Origin: Peribacillus sp044761665 | GTDB lineage: Bacteria > Bacillota > Bacilli > Bacillales > DSM-1321 | Length of the DNA: 64,000 bases | Reading direction: 5' to 3' | Assembly (NCBI RefSeq): GCF_044761665.1 | Contig: NZ_JBIWCW010000001.1 | Coordinates: 1 to 64,000, forward strand | Shown: piece after piece, positions 25,377-33,531 of the stretch | Numbering within the stretch: the first letter of the stretch is position 1 | How the letters are laid out: the number at the start of each line of letters is the position of its first letter | The notes under the pieces: generated by a model | Databases searched by the model: none | What the model was told of the DNA's origin: nothing | The model's input: the letters and a program-made list of their open reading frames with translations, nothing else | Translations under genes and position numbers: made by a program

Positions 25377-26030
25377 CTGTATTTCTTTCTTATCAATATA
25401 GATTTGACCATTAATGAACCCGCAAATCGAGACTTCATTTAACTTTAGGTTTCCATGCTTTTTCAACTGATGCAGAAGCCAGTATTTATCTTTCCCTATG
25501 TACGCTAGGTTTTTTTCCTGTATCTGTCCGTCGATGACAAGCGGGTAAGGAGTTTCTATAGTTTTTGACTTTTTACCTTGGCTTTTTCTAATTACGGAGA
25601 GCTTGCCTGAAGATTCAAGTATTGCAAATTGCACCTCATTTAAATCACTGATACCCTGTTCGCGAAGCTGTGTCAACAAATCATTAAAATTATACCGTTG
25701 ACTTCTCATTACTTTCTCATCTATTTTCCCTTGGTTGATGATGATTTGTGGTCGACCATCCATGAGATAACGGAACTTTACACTCTTCAATGAGAAAAAA
25801 GCTAACATGATTTGAACCATCGCCAGGACGAACATAGGAAAAATCGTTTTTAAAAATGGCTTATCATTTTCCTCTAGTACCAATACAGCAATGTCTCCTA
25901 TCATGATCGATACCACTAAATCCAGGATGCTAAGTTCCCCGACCTCTCGTTTTCCCATCAACCTAAAAAGGAGCAAAATGAATAAATAAACAAATAAGGT
26001 TCTTAACCCACTGCTTAAATAATCTTCCAT
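25371..26030 (-). CDS. DUF421 (YetF-type) membrane protein, YrbG-like
   Basis: The 219-residue protein has three N-terminal membrane segments (about 8-75) followed by two soluble beta-rich repeats. FRLMGKREVGELSILDLVVSIMIGDIAV is the family signature; MDGRPQIIINQGKID and the later SDLNEVQFAILESSGKLSV are typical of the cytoplasmic domain. B. subtilis yrbG occupies this place. Relatives are spore or general membrane proteins; the biochemical role is unknown. Confidence 0.85.
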   Translation of the reverse strand: MEDYLSSGLRTLFVYLFILLLFRLMGKREVGELSILDLVVSIMIGDIAVLVLEENDKPFLKTIFPMFVLAMVQIMLAFFSLKSVKFRYLMDGRPQIIINQGKIDEKVMRSQRYNFNDLLTQLREQGISDLNEVQFAILESSGKLSVIRKSQGKKSKTIETPYPLVIDGQIQEKNLAYIGKDKYWLLHQLKKHGNLKLNEVSICGFINGQIYIDKKEIQK

Positions 26031-26206
26031 AGTAAAGCACTTCCTTCACCTTTATCATGGCTGGCTTGTCGAGTAATTACTCTATTTTTTTAAAAAATCC
26101 CCTGAAGGTTCCCTAAAGCTGGTCTAATGTGCATAAAAGTGGAATATGCTTGTACAAACACATCAACAGGCTAGTTGATCCAGCCTTTTAAAAAGGGGGA
26201 ATAATC

Positions 26207-26593
26207 ATCGAAACAAAAAAAATGAGTGTCGCCGTACTCTATGGCGTCGGCTCCATCTTTGCCATAGCTGTGATTGCAAGTTTTCTATTTTCCATTCTTC
26301 TTCGTTTCACTTCATTGACGGAATCATCCCTGACATACGTAATCATGATCGTATCCTTTATCTCATTGTTCATTGGTGGTTTTATTTCAGGGGGAAAAGG
26401 TCAGAAACAGGGATTATTTTTAGGTGGTAGTACGGGCTTATTGTATCTTTTAGTCGTGTTCCTTTTTCAATATTTGGGGCATGATGCCCTTTTCACCATG
26501 AAACAGTGGATTTATTATGGCTGCTTTGTCATTACTGCCATGATGGGTGGCGTACTGGGGGTAAATATGAGTTCAGAATCACGAACAAATTAA
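26207..26593 (+). CDS. yrzE: TIGR04086-type membrane protein (YrzE), apparently without an AUG start at the expected site
   Basis: This small protein has four hydrophobic segments (about 10-32, 43-60, 72-88, 97-115) and the C-terminus VLGVNMSSE. It matches the YrzE family next to yajC/yrbG. The Shine-Dalgarno GGGGG (26195-26199) fits a start at 26207, where the codon is ATC (IETKKMSVAVLYG); the first in-frame ATG is 26222, about 22 nt from the Shine-Dalgarno and too far. Either ATC initiates, the start has mutated or been misread, or translation begins inefficiently at 26222 (123 residues). Confidence 0.7.
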   Translation: METKKMSVAVLYGVGSIFAIAVIASFLFSILLRFTSLTESSLTYVIMIVSFISLFIGGFISGGKGQKQGLFLGGSTGLLYLLVVFLFQYLGHDALFTMKQWIYYGCFVITAMMGGVLGVNMSSESRTN

Positions 26594-26602
26594 AATAAAA
26601 AA

Positions 26603-26625
26603 AAACCGGGCACAAGGCTCGGTTT
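26603..26625. terminator. Bidirectional terminator between yrzE and yajC
   Basis: AAACCGGGC ACAAG GCTCGGTTT stem; a long T-run follows on the minus strand, a short one on the plus strand. Confidence 0.85.
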
Positions 26626-26634
26626 TCGTCTGTC

Positions 26635-26919
26635 TTATAACTGTACTTCTCTAGCTGGTGCGCTTTCCGTAATTTCACGGATTGCTGCACGGTCAAAAGT
26701 TAATTTTGAACCGTCTGTAGATTTAATAACGATTTTCAACTCATCGATTGCATCGATTGTTCCATGCATTCCACCGATAGTAGCAACCTTATCGCCTTTT
26801 TTCAAGCTCTCTTGCATGTTACGTGTAGTCTTGGCGCGTTTTTGTTGCGGACGGATAAGTAGGAAATAGAACAATACGAACATTAAGATTAACGGAAGTA
26901 ATTGTGTTAAACCACCCAT
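26635..26919 (-). CDS. yajC: Preprotein translocase accessory subunit YajC
   Basis: The 94-residue single-span membrane protein (about 6-23, LLPLILMFVLFYFLLIRPQQ) is followed by a small cytoplasmic domain with GDKVATIGGMHGTI. It associates with SecDF in the Sec system. The order tgt-yajC is conserved widely. It is 39 bp downstream of tgt. Confidence 0.95.
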   Translation of the reverse strand: MGGLTQLLPLILMFVLFYFLLIRPQQKRAKTTRNMQESLKKGDKVATIGGMHGTIDAIDELKIVIKSTDGSKLTFDRAAIREITESAPAREVQL

Positions 26920-26958
26920 TTATATTCACTCCTTTCATTTTTAAAAGTATTTATGGAA

Positions 26959-28098
26959 TTAGAAGTTTTTCGCATTTGGTTCATTGAAACCATATTGTTC
27001 GAAAAACTCTTCCCTAAAGTCTCCAAGGCGATCTTCTCGGATAGCTTGTCTGACCTGTTCCATCAAGTTTAACAGAAAATGAAGATTGTGGTAAGTCGTC
27101 AAACGAATACCATATGTTTCTTCACATTTAATTAAGTGGCGAATGTATGCCCGGCTATAATTCTTACAAACATGGCAATCGCAATTTTCATCGATAGGGC
27201 CAAAATCACGTGCATACTTCGCATTTTTCACCACTAAGCGGCCCGTACTTGTCATCAACGTACCATTACGGGCTATTCGTGTTGGCAATACACAGTCAAA
27301 CATATCAACACCGCGGATTGCGCCGTCAATCAATGAATCGGGTGACCCAACCCCCATTAAGTAACGAGGCTTGTTCGTTGGCAGTAATGGACTAGTGAAC
27401 TCAAGTACCCTGTTCATGATATCCTTAGGTTCACCTACTGATAAACCACCAATAGCATACCCCGGGAAATCAAGGGAAACAAGGTCTTTTGCACTCTGTT
27501 TACGAAGATGTTCGAATTCCCCACCCTGAACGATACCAAACAAGCCTTGATCATTAGGACGTTCGTGAGCATTCAAGCAACGTTCTGCCCAGCGTGAAGT
27601 TCGTTCAACCGACTTCTTCATATACTCTTCAGTAGCCGGGAATGGTGGACACTCATCGAATGCCATCATGATATCTGAACCTAGTGCATTTTGGATTTCC
27701 ATAGCCTTTTCAGGAGATAAAAATAATTTATCACCATTAATATGGTTTCTGAAATGAACTCCCTCTTCCTCAATTTGACGAAACTTACTTAGAGAGAACA
27801 CCTGAAAACCACCAGAATCGGTTAATATCGCACGATCCCAGTTCATGAACTTATGCAGTCCACCAGCTTCTTTAATGATTTCATGACCTGGACGCAGCCA
27901 TAAATGATACGTATTGCTAAGTATGATGCCTGCACCCATTTGTTTCAATTCTTCTGGTGACATCGTTTTGACAGTAGCCATCGTTCCAACCGGCATGAAT
28001 GCGGGTGTCTCGAAAGTACCGTGTGGTGTATGAACGCGGCCTAGCCGTGCCCCAGTCTGTTTACATGTTTTGATTAACTCATATCGTATTGCAGTCAA
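26959..28098 (-). CDS. tgt: tRNA-guanine transglycosylase (queuosine synthesis)
   Basis: The 379-residue enzyme swaps G34 for preQ1 in GUN-anticodon tRNAs. Active-site features are LTDSGGFQVFSL (catalytic Asp, about 90-101), VDMFDCVLPTRIARNG (nucleophile region) and the zinc site CDCHVC with a downstream His. The start is TTG 28098, eight bases after AAGGGAG (28111-28105), giving MTAIRYELIKTCKQTGARLG and the usual length; the longer frame would place the Shine-Dalgarno inside the gene. It follows queA. Confidence 0.96.
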   Translation of the reverse strand: MTAIRYELIKTCKQTGARLGRVHTPHGTFETPAFMPVGTMATVKTMSPEELKQMGAGIILSNTYHLWLRPGHEIIKEAGGLHKFMNWDRAILTDSGGFQVFSLSKFRQIEEEGVHFRNHINGDKLFLSPEKAMEIQNALGSDIMMAFDECPPFPATEEYMKKSVERTSRWAERCLNAHERPNDQGLFGIVQGGEFEHLRKQSAKDLVSLDFPGYAIGGLSVGEPKDIMNRVLEFTSPLLPTNKPRYLMGVGSPDSLIDGAIRGVDMFDCVLPTRIARNGTLMTSTGRLVVKNAKYARDFGPIDENCDCHVCKNYSRAYIRHLIKCEETYGIRLTTYHNLHFLLNLMEQVRQAIREDRLGDFREEFFEQYGFNEPNAKNF

Positions 28099-28135
28099 CG
28101 CAATAACTCCCTTCAAGAGCCTATCACTCTTTATA

Positions 28136-29164
28136 TTACTTGATTAACATCGCATCTCCAAAACTAAAGAACCTGTATTTTTTTTCCACTGCCGTTTCAT
28201 AGGCATGAAGAACATTTTCCCTGCCTGCAAGTGCAGAGATCAACATGATTAACGTTGATTTTGGCAGATGGAAATTCGTGATCATCGCGTCGATCCCCTT
28301 GAATTCATATCCAGGATATATGAAAATGCTTGTCCAGCCATTTTCTTCTTTGAACACCCCGTCATTACGGGAAGCAATCGTTTCTAGCGTTCTCGTCGAA
28401 GTCGTGCCAACAGTGATAATTCTTCCACCGCTCTCCCTCACTTCATTCAATAAACGCGCTGTGCCCTCGGTCATTTGGTAAAATTCCGAATGCATTTCAT
28501 GATTGTCAATATCGTCCACACTCACAGGGCGGAATGTTCCCAGCCCGACGTGAAGGGTAATGAAAGCGATATGAACACCCATGTCCTTCAGCTTTTCAAG
28601 CAAGTGCTCCGTGAAGTGCAGTCCAGCCGTAGGTGCTGCTGCAGAACCGCGTTCACGTGCAAAAACGGTCTGGTAGCGGTCCTGGTCGTCAAGCTGTTCT
28701 TTAATGTAAGGAGGTAACGGCATTTCGCCAAGCTCTTCCAAAATCTCATAAAAAATGCCTTCATAATGGAATTTCATAATCCGTCCACCATGATCAAGGA
28801 TACCTGTGCAGACAGCCTTTAGCTTACCATCCCCAAACACGACGGTCGAGCCCACTTTAATTCGTTTCGCAGGCTTAACAAGCGTTTCCCAAACATCGTC
28901 ACTTTCTTGTTTTAGCAAGAGAACTTCGATTTTCCCGCCTGTTTCCTCTTTACTACCATAAAGTCTCGCTGGGAGCACCTTCGTATCATTCAATACAAGG
29001 CAGTCACCCGGTTTCACATATTCCGTAATGGAACTGAACACATCATGTTGAAGTTCGCCCGTTTCCTTGTCCAATACCATCAATCTACTAGCTTCTCTGT
29101 CTTCGAGAGGAACCTGGGCAATCAATTCCTCCGGTAAATGAAAATCAAATTCTTCTAATTTCAT
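28136..29164 (-). CDS. queA: S-adenosylmethionine:tRNA ribosyltransferase-isomerase
   Basis: The 342-residue enzyme transfers the ribosyl part of SAM to preQ1-tRNA, giving epoxyqueuosine. It begins MKLEEFDFHLPEELIAQ, with the family motif RLYGSKEETGGKIEVLLL and GSAAAPTAGLHFT. I start at ATG 29164, nine bases after AAGGA, three codons inside the longest frame; the length then equals the B. subtilis protein. QueA-Tgt-YajC form one operon. Confidence 0.96.
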   Translation of the reverse strand: MKLEEFDFHLPEELIAQVPLEDREASRLMVLDKETGELQHDVFSSITEYVKPGDCLVLNDTKVLPARLYGSKEETGGKIEVLLLKQESDDVWETLVKPAKRIKVGSTVVFGDGKLKAVCTGILDHGGRIMKFHYEGIFYEILEELGEMPLPPYIKEQLDDQDRYQTVFARERGSAAAPTAGLHFTEHLLEKLKDMGVHIAFITLHVGLGTFRPVSVDDIDNHEMHSEFYQMTEGTARLLNEVRESGGRIITVGTTSTRTLETIASRNDGVFKEENGWTSIFIYPGYEFKGIDAMITNFHLPKSTLIMLISALAGRENVLHAYETAVEKKYRFFSFGDAMLIK

Positions 29165-29200
29165 CTGTTCCACTTCCTTACTTGTCTATCATGAAGTAAT

Positions 29201-29404
29201 TTATTTAAAACGGCTAATTAGATAAAAAATAGCTGACAGCACGATGCTGACAATGATCGAGGTCACGATAGGAAAATAAAAAGTCGTATTCCCCTTTTTA
29301 AAGAAGATATCTCCCGGCAGTCTGCCAAGCTGGATATACTTCATCGCAAATCCAATCACAAAAATGATCACACCTAAGGTCATGACGGTTTTAGGTACAT
29401 TCAT
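29201..29404 (-). CDS. DUF2905 small membrane protein (YrzS-like)
   Basis: The 67-residue protein has two hydrophobic segments (about 5-22 and 42-64) and the family's LGRLPGDIFFKKGNTTFYFPI between them. Its ATG overlaps the ruvB stop by 4 bp, so it is translationally coupled. Conserved between ruvB and queA in Bacillus; function unknown. Confidence 0.88.
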   Translation of the reverse strand: MNVPKTVMTLGVIIFVIGFAMKYIQLGRLPGDIFFKKGNTTFYFPIVTSIIVSIVLSAIFYLISRFK

Positions 29405-30402
29405 CTCTCAGGCATCTCCATCCCGAAATGCTCATAAACAAGTGGGGTGGCAATCCGTCCACGAGGGGTCCGTTGCAAGAAACCGACCTGCAGTAAATAG
29501 GGTTCATACACATCTTCAATCGTATGCGCTTCCTCCCCAATCGTAGCTGCAATCGTCTCCAATCCCACAGGACCTCCACGAAACTTTTCGATGATGCCTT
29601 TAAGTAATTTATGGTCAATATGATCAAGTCCTAAACGGTCCACCTGCATTAACTCCAATGCATAATCTGCCAGTTCCGTCGTAATCGTGCCATCACCACG
29701 GACCTGGGCAAAATCTCTTACACGTCGTAAAAGACGGTTAGCGATCCTAGGTGTTCCCCGAGACCTTCTCGCAATCTCACCGGCTGCCTGGTCATCCATT
29801 TCCGTATCCATGATTTGGGCCGTACGGAGGACGATGTCGGTCAGATGATGTTCCGTGTAATATTCCAAACGGCTCAAGACGCCAAATCTGTCTCTTAAGG
29901 GCGCCGAAAGGGAACCAGCCCGTGTTGTTGCACCAACGAGTGTGAATGGCGGCAGGTCAATCCTTATTGACCGAGCCTCCGGTCCCTTTCCGACCACGAT
30001 ATCCAGACAGAAATCCTCCATGGCTGGATAAAGCACTTCTTCAACGACACGAGGTAAACGATGTATCTCATCAATGAATAATACATCACCCGGTTCAAGC
30101 GCACTTAAGATGGCTGCCAAATCTCCTGGCCTCTCAATGGCAGGTCCGGAAGTGGTGCGTATATTCACGCCCATTTCGTTAGCGATGATGACGGCAAGCG
30201 TCGTCTTACCAAGTCCAGGCGGTCCATATAAAAGCACATGATCAAGCGTTTCTTCGCGCATCCTTGCCGCTTCGATGTATACACTCAAATTCGCCTTCAC
30301 TTTATCCTGTCCAATATATTGCTTTAAGTTTTGCGGTCGCAGGCTTTGTTCAAAGGATAGTTCGTTCAGATCGGCTTCCTGATTGAAAACTCTCTCCTCC
30401 AT
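29401..30402 (-). CDS. ruvB: Holliday junction branch-migration helicase RuvB
   Basis: The 333-residue AAA+ motor drives branch migration with RuvA. Motifs: Walker A GPPGLGKTTLA (about 61), Walker B IDEIHR, and the arginine-finger region TRAGSLSAPLRDRFG; the C-terminal winged helix contains LQRTPRGRIAT. It lies 11 bp after ruvA. Confidence 0.97.
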   Translation of the reverse strand: MEERVFNQEADLNELSFEQSLRPQNLKQYIGQDKVKANLSVYIEAARMREETLDHVLLYGPPGLGKTTLAVIIANEMGVNIRTTSGPAIERPGDLAAILSALEPGDVLFIDEIHRLPRVVEEVLYPAMEDFCLDIVVGKGPEARSIRIDLPPFTLVGATTRAGSLSAPLRDRFGVLSRLEYYTEHHLTDIVLRTAQIMDTEMDDQAAGEIARRSRGTPRIANRLLRRVRDFAQVRGDGTITTELADYALELMQVDRLGLDHIDHKLLKGIIEKFRGGPVGLETIAATIGEEAHTIEDVYEPYLLQVGFLQRTPRGRIATPLVYEHFGMEMPER

Positions 30403-30413
30403 TGCGCCACTCC

Positions 30414-31028
30414 TTATCTTAACATCATTTGCAATGCTTTCTTAATGTATTGCTCGGTTGTCATTTCTTCCACTTGCAGTTTTTTCGCGACCTTCTGTAT
30501 TTCTTTTTCCGAATAACCAAGGGCCTTCAAGGCCAGAATCGCTTCATCCAGCTCTTCAGCATACCCAGTTTGATTGATTGGCGATGGAACCCCTTCATTA
30601 AACAAGTTCGGGAAGGCATCCGGGATGATATTCTCAAGCTTCCCTTTTAAGTCAAGAATCATTTGGCGCGCCGTCTTCTTCCCTACTCCAGGGAATTTCA
30701 CCAAGAATGTTTCATCCTCATTCTCAATGGCTTGCACAACCTGATCTACCTGACCCGATGCCAGTATAGCAAGAGCCCCTTTCGGCCCGATTCCCGTCAC
30801 ATTCAATAATTTCGTGAACAACGCCTTTTCCTGACGTGTCTGAAATCCGTACAATGCAATCATATCTTCACGTACATAATGATAAAGAAAAACTTGAATC
30901 TCTTTCTTGAATTGGGCGGAAAAAATAAAAGGGTTCGGAGTCAGCACTTGATATCCGATCCCACCATTATCCACGACTATGTATTCAGGTCCAATATAAT
31001 CGACCGTGCCTTTTATATAATCATACAA
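30414..31028 (-). CDS. ruvA: Holliday junction DNA-binding subunit RuvA
   Basis: The 204-residue protein binds four-way junctions and recruits RuvB. It has an N-terminal OB fold (MYDYIKGTVDYIGPEYIVVDNGGIGYQV), two helix-hairpin-helix motifs (VTGIGPKGALAILA and FPGVGKKTARQMILDLKGK) and a C-terminal RuvB-binding domain (ALKALGYSEKEI). A tiny ORF with a strong Shine-Dalgarno lies upstream. Confidence 0.97.
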   Translation of the reverse strand: MYDYIKGTVDYIGPEYIVVDNGGIGYQVLTPNPFIFSAQFKKEIQVFLYHYVREDMIALYGFQTRQEKALFTKLLNVTGIGPKGALAILASGQVDQVVQAIENEDETFLVKFPGVGKKTARQMILDLKGKLENIIPDAFPNLFNEGVPSPINQTGYAEELDEAILALKALGYSEKEIQKVAKKLQVEEMTTEQYIKKALQMMLR

Positions 31029-31101
31029 ATTAATTCTCTCCCTGATTTTGCTGTACCTCTCATTTTATCATAAAAGAGGATGGAAGTTCATTAAAAGTTA
31101 T

Positions 31102-31158
31102 TTAGTAATTGGTGATGTGCCCCTCCCATACCATATAGATCGAACAAACCATAATCAA
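31102..31158 (-). CDS. Possible 18-residue leader peptide upstream of ruvA
   Basis: A TTG start at 31158 lies seven bases after the strong Shine-Dalgarno AGGGGGTGG (31172-31164) and opens an 18-codon frame, MIMVCSIYMVWEGHITNY, ending 73 bp before ruvA. No family is recognised. It could be a leader peptide or chance; the ribosome binding site is its main support. Confidence 0.3.
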   Translation of the reverse strand: MIMVCSIYMVWEGHITNY

Positions 31159-31237
31159 TATATTCCACCCCCTGCAACTTCATAACTATTTACCGGTTGT
31201 TTACCATCCGTTCTCCAATTCTTCAATCCAAACAAAA

Positions 31238-31260
31238 AGGACGGGCCTATTCCCCGTCCT
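31238..31260 (-). terminator. Terminator of bofC
   Basis: AGGACGGGG / CCCGTCCT stem immediately after the bofC stop codon, followed by TTTTTGTTT on the minus strand. Confidence 0.85.
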
Positions 31261-31759
31261 AATTAATCGAATATGGTTCATATTCTTTAATGAGCTGTTT
31301 ATATTGATCCTTATTGACGATTGGGATGCCTTTTTGCAATTCTTCCTGCTTATATACTTCCAACTTCCCTACATCCAATTGATAAAAGGTATGAATGATT
31401 TTGGCATGTTCCGGTCTCCCGATAAAAATGGACAATGTCCCATCCTCTTTCATTCCTAGATAACCGTTCGCTTTGAGTAGCGGTGATATATCATTTTCTG
31501 TTTTATTCAATACAATGTGATCTTCATTTTGATTGACCACATTCCATCCTTGATATTTCGACCAAAAATCTTCCATGGTCCATATTTTCTCCGTTAACTT
31601 TTCTTCACTTAATTCCCCATCAAGATATAATCGCTGAAGAATGACCTTTTGTTCAATCGGCTCATTTTCCTGTTGTTTTGCTTCCTCGGCAAAAGCCGTC
31701 AAACAATATGGAATGACGAGCAAGGCGAAGAAAAACTGAATTTTAAGTTGTTTAATCAC
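31259..31759 (-). CDS. bofC: Intercompartmental sigma-K checkpoint protein BofC
   Basis: The 166-residue secreted forespore protein restrains SpoIVB and thereby the pro-sigma-K processing signal. It has an N-terminal signal peptide (IQFFFALLVIPYCLTAFA), then KVILQRLYLDGELSEE and the C-terminal domain DGTLSIFIGRPEHAKIIHTFYQLDV. The start is GTG 31759, eight bases after AGAGG, three codons inside the longest frame. It lies upstream of ruvAB as in B. subtilis. Confidence 0.9.
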   Translation of the reverse strand: MIKQLKIQFFFALLVIPYCLTAFAEEAKQQENEPIEQKVILQRLYLDGELSEEKLTEKIWTMEDFWSKYQGWNVVNQNEDHIVLNKTENDISPLLKANGYLGMKEDGTLSIFIGRPEHAKIIHTFYQLDVGKLEVYKQEELQKGIPIVNKDQYKQLIKEYEPYSIN

Positions 31760-31856
31760 TAAGATCACCTCTCAAGGCGTTTACTTTTTACATAGTTTGA
31801 CCTGAAAACAGATTATTAACCAGAAATAAATCGCAATTTCCAGCAACCTTTTCAAA

Positions 31857-31888
31857 TAAAAAAACTGACTCCATTTGAAGTCAGCTTC
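31857..31888 (-). terminator. Terminator of the coxA-like gene
   Basis: AAGCTGACTTC / GGAGTCAGTTT stem then T-run on the minus strand, directly after the stop at 31895. Confidence 0.8.
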
Positions 31889-31894
31889 ACATAT

Positions 31895-32488
31895 TCATTT
31901 AATATGATCTTCATGAATATCAAGGTTATCGAACATGTCGTTAGCATCGAGGACAATTAATTCTTTTGTACCCCCGTCCCTAAGGTTATTATCGAGGGTC
32001 ATGGTCCGAAAGTATACACCTTCATCAGTCGTTACATAAAGGGTCCTGCCTTCTGTATAAGGCTTGACTTGATTCCAAACCTCTTCTTTGATCGCTGATG
32101 CCTGATTATAATCATCTAGCAATAGAGCCACTAACATTTCATCTTTCATGACGATGGCTCGGGCATCGATGACATCTTCCACACGATTTGCAATAATATC
32201 CACATGATCGACTAAAGCACCTTCATACGAATTGTAATAGGATGATTTAGTTCGGATTGGTTTGCTTTCGTGACCATGATAATTTCGATTACGCTTACTG
32301 TATGCATCATCTTTGCCATACAGGTTCTCTTCTGTATTATGCATATTTATTTGGCGAACCAGTGCGTTTTTTTCCGTTTTGTGGTACCCGGCGTCAATGG
32401 GGTCTTCCGCCGTATCATTATTGCCACAGCCCACCAAACCTACAAAGAAAACCGTGCAAAGCGGCAGTGCCCATTTACTTTTTTGCAC
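31895..32488 (-). CDS. YhcN/YlaJ-family sporulation lipoprotein, CoxA-like
   Basis: The 197-residue lipoprotein has a signal ending in lipobox LVGC (Cys about 21). The YhcN/YlaJ domain covers about 90-190: VDHVDIIANRVEDVIDARAIVMKDEMLVALLLD is typical. In B. subtilis CoxA (YrbB), a cortex-associated lipoprotein of this family, is encoded just downstream of safA, which fits here with one kinase gene in between. The start is GTG 32488, seven bases after AAGGGGGG; TTG one or two codons earlier is possible. Confidence 0.82.
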   Translation of the reverse strand: MQKSKWALPLCTVFFVGLVGCGNNDTAEDPIDAGYHKTEKNALVRQINMHNTEENLYGKDDAYSKRNRNYHGHESKPIRTKSSYYNSYEGALVDHVDIIANRVEDVIDARAIVMKDEMLVALLLDDYNQASAIKEEVWNQVKPYTEGRTLYVTTDEGVYFRTMTLDNNLRDGGTKELIVLDANDMFDNLDIHEDHIK

Positions 32489-32592
32489 CAACAATCCCCC
32501 CTTGCTAAATTGAGCCTATCCTCTCGCTCGTATTTAGCATGGGTGTTTAGAAGGTGTTTCAATCTGTTAGTTACGCCCAATATAGCTACGAT

Positions 32593-33531
32593 TTACCTTT
32601 TGGAAATCATGTCCGCCAACTTTTCGTTCATCTCCATCCGCTTGGAAAACCCCTCTACCGTCATTTTCCACACAGAATGAAATTGGGATGAACTTTTATT
32701 ATTCCGGTTCCACTCACGAAATATATCAGTAGGGAAAGTCAATGCATAAAGAAAAGTGCGGTCTTTCTGATATTTTTTCAACTGTGGAACTTCCCATATC
32801 ATGTTTGCTGGATCATCAAGATGATGTGAAATCCGATTCGCATACTGTAAATAATCAATGCAGCGTGGTGCCTTCGCCATTAAATCGAAGTCAATTAATG
32901 CAAGGCTCCCATCTTCTCTCCGCAAAAAATTATGGTGGGCACAGTCCCCGTGAATGATGACCATTTTTTCCTTACTCCATTTAGATTGGTTTTTTTCAAA
33001 ACCATCCAAGGACCATTCACCCCACCTTACCCATTCATTGATGATATCGTCGGCAACATATTGCCGTGTATAAGAAATGTTCTTTTTAAACAACTCTAAC
33101 CGTTCTTTCCATTTTTTGTATTGATTAAATACTGGAGCAGTGATGGGAAGCTTTTCTGTAGCATCGTGAAACTTTTCCAGCAATTGAATACCCTGCAAAC
33201 GGTCTTTGGAATTGGAAAACCGAAACTTTTTCTTACTAGGAGGGATATAGTCCATACTGCCATACCATTTCCCTTTAAATTTGAAAGGCATTAATTTCTG
33301 ATGAATATGGTACGTTTGATTAAAGCCCCTTTGACTTAGCAAAGAAGTCAATTCCCTTTGTCGATCCCACTTTTCGAAACTGTCGAACCCTTTAAGAATG
33401 AGGGGAGGATTTTTCTTGAATGTAATTAAATAGACGTTGCTTTGAAGATAGTGGATGGTCTTTGGCTCGCGGTTTAAATAAGAGAGGAGACGAGTGTGAA
33501 AAACACTGTCCCCCTGGTAGTTAGTAGTCAT
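32593..33531 (-). CDS. CotS/YsxE-like kinase-fold spore coat protein
   Basis: The 312-residue protein has the aminoglycoside-phosphotransferase/CotS fold: a beta-rich N-lobe with VYLITFKKNPPLILKGF, the catalytic-loop-like HGDCAHHNFL (about 192) and the metal-binding LIDFDLM (about 211). CotS and YsxE, which share this fold, are coat proteins. The catalytic Asp and Asn positions look intact. The ATG at 33531 overlaps the safA stop (33521-33523), indicating coupling; no strong Shine-Dalgarno is visible and an ATG at 33540 is also possible. The substrate is unknown. Confidence 0.78.
   Translation of the reverse strand: MTTNYQGDSVFHTRLLSYLNREPKTIHYLQSNVYLITFKKNPPLILKGFDSFEKWDRQRELTSLLSQRGFNQTYHIHQKLMPFKFKGKWYGSMDYIPPSKKKFRFSNSKDRLQGIQLLEKFHDATEKLPITAPVFNQYKKWKERLELFKKNISYTRQYVADDIINEWVRWGEWSLDGFEKNQSKWSKEKMVIIHGDCAHHNFLRREDGSLALIDFDLMAKAPRCIDYLQYANRISHHLDDPANMIWEVPQLKKYQKDRTFLYALTFPTDIFREWNRNNKSSSQFHSVWKMTVEGFSKRMEMNEKLADMISKR

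Noticed and set aside
28099..28116. Longer tgt start
   Set aside because: The only Shine-Dalgarno (AAGGGAG) would lie inside the gene; the TTG at 28098 fits its spacing and family length.
31091..31183. 30-codon frame (MKLQGVEYIDYGLFDLYG start) overlapping the ruvA leader peptide candidate
   Set aside because: No Shine-Dalgarno before its ATG, unlike the overlapping 18-codon frame.
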